Of a stretch of DNA of 25,248 nt, positions 21,908-25,248 are shown in pieces. Numbering within the stretch: the first letter of the stretch is position 1; each line of letters starts with the position of its first letter. Origin of the DNA: Bacteroidota bacterium (GTDB lineage Bacteria > Bacteroidota > Ignavibacteria > Ignavibacteriales > Ignavibacteriaceae); contig JAEYUD010000031.1 in assembly GCA_023433685.1 (NCBI GenBank), forward strand, positions 1 through 25,248, read 5' to 3'. The translations under genes were made by a program, and so were the position numbers. The notes beneath the pieces are model-generated. The model was not told where the DNA came from and made no database searches. It saw only the letters and a list, made by a program, of their open reading frames with translations.

Positions 21908-22258
21908 TCAACCTTGCGGTTTCCTCTCTTCGTTCCACTGTTTCAGTGAATCTGAGAGTCCGGATATGTCGAGTATCTGTTGCACCTGGGGTGATACGTT
22001 TGTGAGCGAAACCATATCCATGAAGTGGTAGCCGGTCTCCGGGGCTTTAGCCATCGCGGCCCTGTAAAGGAGGAGGAAGGCGCGTATTCCGGCGGAGGAG
22101 ACATAGTCAACCTTGTCGAGATCTATAACCACAGGGGCGCGAAACTGATCGATAAAAGGCTCAACCGTGTTTCTGAACTCTTCAACCGAAGCCGCGTTGA
22201 GAGAGCCTTCGCACAGTATGAAGTACCTGTTGTCTTCAGCGTTGATCGTAAAATACAT
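21908..22258 (-). CDS. STAS-domain protein (anti-sigma factor antagonist type)
   Basis: A 116-residue single STAS domain. The phosphorylation loop VDYVSSAGIRAFLLL places the candidate phospho-serine at Ser55, equivalent to Ser56 of RsbV. The fold elements VIDLDKVDYVSSAG and NVSPQVQQILDISGL fit SpoIIAA/RsbV-like regulators that bind anti-sigma kinases when unphosphorylated. No kinase (RsbW-like) or phosphatase gene is adjacent, so partners lie elsewhere. It is probably first in the YbaN/TerB transcription unit (48-base gap). Confidence 0.9.
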   Translation of the reverse strand: MYFTINAEDNRYFILCEGSLNAASVEEFRNTVEPFIDQFRAPVVIDLDKVDYVSSAGIRAFLLLYRAAMAKAPETGYHFMDMVSLTNVSPQVQQILDISGLSDSLKQWNEERKPQG

Positions 22259-22429
22259 TGGTTATTCCGTAAAGCTAAAAATTAAAGTGTGTAATATATG
22301 AAGTTTTGGGTTTTTGGTGATATACTGCCGTCCTTGCTTGTAAAATCTGAAATGTGACACGGATTGCAACAAAATGAACTCTGAATCAGTATAATTGCTG
22401 TTGATTTTAATTTATTTTATGGAAGAAAT

Positions 22430-22858
22430 ATGAAAAAGAAAATATTGGCAGCCGTTGCCGTGGTGGCTTTGTTTTTGTCGGGATGTTCAACCGTTATGCA
22501 GTACACGGATGACGTGGTGCTTTACGGAAACATCTGGAAGCTGGAAAAACTGAACGGCGCGCCGGTTACCAAACCTGCAACGGGTTCTGATGTTACCTTC
22601 GGAATTGTCGCCGGACTTAACAACATCGCCGGAAGCGGAAGCTGCAACCAGTACTTTGGCAGCGCGAAAGTCTCGGGCAGCAAGATATCTTTCAGTGACA
22701 TTGGATCAACAAAGATGGCTTGTGACGACATGAATCTGGAGATTTCTTACTTCCAGAAACTGCGTGAAGTTGACAGCTTCGGAGTATCCACGGGGAAGTT
22801 GATATTTTACTCCGGTGGCAAAGCAATACTTGAATTTTCGGTGCTTCAGAAAAAGTAG
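22430..22858 (+). CDS. META-domain (HslJ-like) lipoprotein
   Basis: A 142-residue lipoprotein. The signal peptide ends in lipobox LSGC with lipidated Cys19. The mature part is a META domain: WKLEKLNGAPV at about 36, then GSGSCNQYFGSAKVSG and GSTKMACDD, the paired motifs of HslJ-type proteins. Such proteins are linked to outer-membrane stress and novobiocin tolerance in E. coli; the exact role is unknown. GGAAG lies about 4 bases before the ATG. Confidence 0.9.
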   Translation: MKKKILAAVAVVALFLSGCSTVMQYTDDVVLYGNIWKLEKLNGAPVTKPATGSDVTFGIVAGLNNIAGSGSCNQYFGSAKVSGSKISFSDIGSTKMACDDMNLEISYFQKLREVDSFGVSTGKLIFYSGGKAILEFSVLQKK

Positions 22859-22945
22859 TTCCGGAATAAAAAATACCTTTATTTCGCCCTTCAAAAAGGT
22901 TAAATTAAAGTTTGTATTTTTAAAATTTCCGGAGCTATCTTCAGC

Positions 22946-23500
22946 ATGGCAGAACCATTTATGATCCGCACAGAGAATCTTGATCTCATAAACTCAAGCG
23001 CCCGTCACATTCAGCTTTTAAGAGAAGATGAAGAATTATTCGAAAAGGAGTATGGCTGGAAGGTTGAGAAGGGTTATCTGGAGTTTCCGGAGGCGCTCGA
23101 ACTGATACACAGCCTTCTGGCTCATGGACCGGGATTTGCCGAGTGGGGCTTTTACCTCTTCGTTCACCGTAAAGACAAGGCACTCGTGGGAGCAGGCGGC
23201 TTCAAGGGCCGTCCGAACAATGGAGTTGTTGAGATCGGATACGGCACCGCGGAGAAATACCGTGGCAAAGGTCTTGCAACCGAGGCAGCCCGCGCGTTTC
23301 TTCACTTCTCTTTTAAAGACAGCTCGATCATTAAAGTGGTCGCGCATACAAGACCCGAAGTGAACGCGTCAAATCATATTCTCAACAAGCTTAAGTTCGT
23401 AAGAACTGACGATTATGTCGATCCCGTGGATGGTCTCGTCTGGAGATACGAGATGACCCGCAGCATGTACTTCCAGAAAAAGCGTGCCGGGGAGCTTTAA
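22946..23500 (+). CDS. GNAT-family N-acetyltransferase, RimJ/RimL type
   Basis: A 184-residue acetyltransferase. The acetyl-CoA-binding motif A is EKYRGKGLATEAARAF at about 107-122, after EIGYGTA. ALVGAGGFKG and NASNHILNKLKFV (motif B) are in the right order for RimJ/RimL-like enzymes, which acetylate protein N-termini or small amines. The acceptor is unknown. GGAG lies about 12 bases before the ATG. It ends with a clear terminator. Confidence 0.9.
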   Translation: MAEPFMIRTENLDLINSSARHIQLLREDEELFEKEYGWKVEKGYLEFPEALELIHSLLAHGPGFAEWGFYLFVHRKDKALVGAGGFKGRPNNGVVEIGYGTAEKYRGKGLATEAARAFLHFSFKDSSIIKVVAHTRPEVNASNHILNKLKFVRTDDYVDPVDGLVWRYEMTRSMYFQKKRAGEL

Positions 23501-23521
23501 GATTTGACCCTCGAAGGTTTT

Positions 23522-23556
23522 AAGGCTGTTCCGTCATGGTTCAGCCTTTTCTTTTT
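23522..23556 (+). terminator. Intrinsic terminator of the GNAT gene
   Basis: AAGGCTG (23522-23528) pairs with CAGCCTT (23542-23548), with a short inner CC/GG, followed by TTCTTTTTT. The octamer repeat array starts a few bases later. Confidence 0.85.
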
Positions 23557-23561
23557 TAAAG

Positions 23562-23609
23562 TCACGGAGTCACGGAGTCACGGAGTCTCGAAGTCACGGA
23601 GTCTCGAAG
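23562..23609. repeat. Non-coding octanucleotide array (6 units)
   Basis: Six units alternate TCACGGAG and TCTCGAAG, the same octamer family as in the coding array at 15721-15864. It is followed by a CCGCCGCAGGCGG hairpin-forming sequence near 23628-23640, and the gap of about 110 bases before the J-domain gene has no other feature. Confidence 0.88.
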
Positions 23610-23668
23610 TCATTTCACATTTCACTCCGCCGCAGGCGGATCATATTTCAGACTTCAGCCATAAGTAA

Positions 23669-24616
23669 ATGTCTCGATTACTAAATTTTTACGAACTGGA
23701 AAAAAAGTACAAGCTTGCCCAAAAGTATTATGAGGCGAGCAAGTATGGTGAGGCGTATTCGATCGCGGGTGAAATACGTGAAGAGATAATGTCAGGGCTT
23801 GATACCGTTAAGCTCTCCCGTAATATCGCGAAGGGGGCCGGATGGCTTGCAGCACTTCTGACCGGGGGATTTGGCGCCGAAGACCTTTTGATCGTCCCCG
23901 CGGTTAATAAAGTGATTCTTTCACTCTTCGGTGTGAACCTTGATGGTTTGATGGACCTGCTTGGGCGGGCAACCTACATGAAACTTATCTGCAGCACGCT
24001 CGATACTTCGATAATGGCAAGGGTGCCTTCTCGTGAGATGCTTAAGGATTTTTTGATCCTTTATAAGTTAAGCAACTCGAAGCAGGATGATTCGTGGCTC
24101 AAAGGGGTTTTAAGGCTTATTAATCCGTTCGCTGACGAAGGATTGAACGGTAATGAGCACCATTACGATGTCCCCCGGCTACTAAATGAGCTGTATCTCG
24201 AAGCAAGCAAACTGAGTCTTGAAACAGAGCCCTATGGCGACCTCCTGATAGTTTATTTACACGCTTTCGGATACAGGACGAATAATCTGTACCACTTCCT
24301 TTATATCGGACGTGAACATTTAGTGAAGGACTACGATAACGCGAGTTCTTCCGGATCGAACAGGTCAAGGGCGTACACATCGGGTGGAGGCACCACTTCC
24401 TCTTCCAGGTATGCTGACCCAATGGACAAATATTATGGTGACATTCTTGGGTTAAAGGGTGACTACTCGAAGGAGAACATCAAGAAGCAATACAGGGAAC
24501 GGATGAAAGAAAACCACCCCGATTCAAACATGGGCGGGGGAAAAGCGGCTGAGGAAAAAGCTAAAAAAATAAATGCCGCTTACGCATGGTTCAAAAAGAA
24601 ATACGGTTTCAGGTAA
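23669..24616 (+). CDS. J-domain protein with an unrecognised N-terminal region
   Basis: A 315-residue protein. The J-domain is at the C-terminus (about 252-315), with the DnaK-activating HPD at 283-285 in ENHPDSN and the end INAAYAWFKKKYGF. Before it is a Ser/Gly-rich linker at about 225-247. The first 220 residues have no recognised family: a helical start (LEKKYKLAQKYYEASKYGEAYSIAGEI, TPR-like) and a hydrophobic stretch at about 56-90 that may be membrane-associated. The protein probably recruits DnaK to a specific client or membrane site. No good Shine-Dalgarno precedes the ATG. The end overlaps the convergent rhomboid gene by 8 bases. Confidence 0.85.
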   Translation: MSRLLNFYELEKKYKLAQKYYEASKYGEAYSIAGEIREEIMSGLDTVKLSRNIAKGAGWLAALLTGGFGAEDLLIVPAVNKVILSLFGVNLDGLMDLLGRATYMKLICSTLDTSIMARVPSREMLKDFLILYKLSNSKQDDSWLKGVLRLINPFADEGLNGNEHHYDVPRLLNELYLEASKLSLETEPYGDLLIVYLHAFGYRTNNLYHFLYIGREHLVKDYDNASSSGSNRSRAYTSGGGTTSSSRYADPMDKYYGDILGLKGDYSKENIKKQYRERMKENHPDSNMGGGKAAEEKAKKINAAYAWFKKKYGFR

Positions 24617-25248
24617 AATAATTGTCGCGGTAGTAGCGGCGTTTCCCGTCTTCTGAATCTTCCTCTTCATCCTCCCACGAATACTTTTTTGGCGGATCTT
24701 CTTTTCTGTAAAGAAGTGCAGCCACAACCCCGGCTATGCCTCCCGAGAGGTGACCCTCCCATGACACACCGGTATCAACCGGAAGAAGCCCCATCGAAAG
24801 TGAACCTCCGTAAAGAAAAACCACAATTAGAGCGAGTCCGATAGATCTGATATCCCGTCTGGTGATACCACTGAAAAAGAGGAAGGAAGCCAGACCGTAG
24901 ACAATGGTAGAAGCACCGATGTGAATTGCAGACCTGCCGATCACCCAAAGAATGGAACCGCTTAGAACGTACATTAAAGGTACGGCTTTGCGAGATGCGT
25001 GTGGATAAAAAAAGAGGACAAGGAAACCAAGAAAGAAAAGGGGCGGTGTATTTGCCATCAGGTGACCAAAATCGCCATGGATCAAGGGAGCGATCAGGAT
25101 GCCAAGAAGGTGGTCGGTATCACGCGGGGTGATGCCCAGCCAGCTGAGCGAAAAACCGGTAAGCCATTCAGTGATCTTTATGACCCAAAGAATGGCGATA
25201 AATAGTGACGGAATGGTGACGGCGTAACTGATACGGTCCCAGATTACC
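24609..25248 (-). CDS. Rhomboid-family intramembrane protease (5' part outside window)
   Basis: The minus-strand frame is open from the stop at 24609 to the window edge, so the start is not seen; an apparent start at 25085 is only an internal TTG. The catalytic serine lies in HIGASTIVYG (the rhomboid GxS motif) and the catalytic histidine in SWEGHLSGGIAG in a later helix. LIHGDFGHLMANT upstream is the conserved HxxxxHLxxN-type segment. Several hydrophobic helices fit the rhomboid fold. The C-terminal tail is acidic, then basic and tyrosine-rich (KKYSWEDEEEDSEDGKRRYY). The substrate is unknown. It is convergent with, and overlaps, the J-domain gene. Confidence 0.9.
   Translation of the reverse strand, partial: VIWDRISYAVTIPSLFIAILWVIKITEWLTGFSLSWLGITPRDTDHLLGILIAPLIHGDFGHLMANTPPLFFLGFLVLFFYPHASRKAVPLMYVLSGSILWVIGRSAIHIGASTIVYGLASFLFFSGITRRDIRSIGLALIVVFLYGGSLSMGLLPVDTGVSWEGHLSGGIAGVVAALLYRKEDPPKKYSWEDEEEDSEDGKRRYYRDNYFT

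Noticed and set aside
21908..22258. Complete sigma-factor partner-switching module
   Set aside because: Only the STAS protein is present; no anti-sigma kinase, phosphatase or sigma factor is adjacent.

Overview
The window most likely comes from an Ignavibacteria-type member of the Bacteroidota/Chlorobiota (FCB) group. Two secreted proteins end in type IX secretion sorting domains carrying the YPNPFNPSTT signature common in that lineage. At least four intergenic regions hold the Bacteroidota-style -7 element TAnnTTTG, some with a TTG 19-21 bases upstream. Several starts are TTG, and Shine-Dalgarno sequences are often weak. No rRNA, tRNA, CRISPR array or insertion sequence was seen.

Layout. 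1-1102: the 5' part of an O-methyltransferase gene cut by the window edge, then a single-cysteine Prx6-type peroxiredoxin. 1251-5967: a LacI-family regulator convergent with a two-gene operon of type IX-secreted proteins (a six-bladed NHL propeller and an SGNH hydrolase). That operon's promoter carries two perfect copies of a 16-bp LacI-type palindrome. 6047-8585: an OmpR-type response regulator, its histidine kinase, and a periplasmic PepSY-like protein whose promoter has an exact 11-bp tandem direct repeat where a -33 box should be. 8620-9551: a HipBST-type toxin-antitoxin operon with paired operators, in which the toxin kinase has lost its catalytic core in frame. 9615-13487: yeast-type cytosine deaminase, nitroreductase behind an 8-codon upstream ORF, a CitE/malyl-CoA lyase-like protein and a two-domain glycosyltransferase. 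Short repeat arrays sit exactly at several of these gene ends.

14001-16673: three overlapping genes starting with a P22-type phage portal protein. The second gene contains an 18-unit octanucleotide array read as 8-residue protein repeats, and the same octamer recurs in non-coding DNA at 23562-23609. 16747-17505: triosephosphate isomerase with its own promoter and terminator. 17568-20951: a four-gene minus-strand operon resembling minor type IV pilins (PilV-, PilW- and two PilX-like proteins), none with a prepilin leader. 21054-22258: TerB-like, YbaN-like and STAS-domain proteins. 22430-25248: META-domain lipoprotein, GNAT acetyltransferase, a C-terminal J-domain protein and a rhomboid protease cut by the right edge.

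The strongest leads are the core-deleted HipT, the frame-preserving octamer array inside a phage-derived gene, the leaderless pilin-like operon, and two regulator/operator pairings readable from the DNA (LacI with the type IX operon; the response regulator with the PepSY gene). All functional calls are from reading the sequence; no database search was run.
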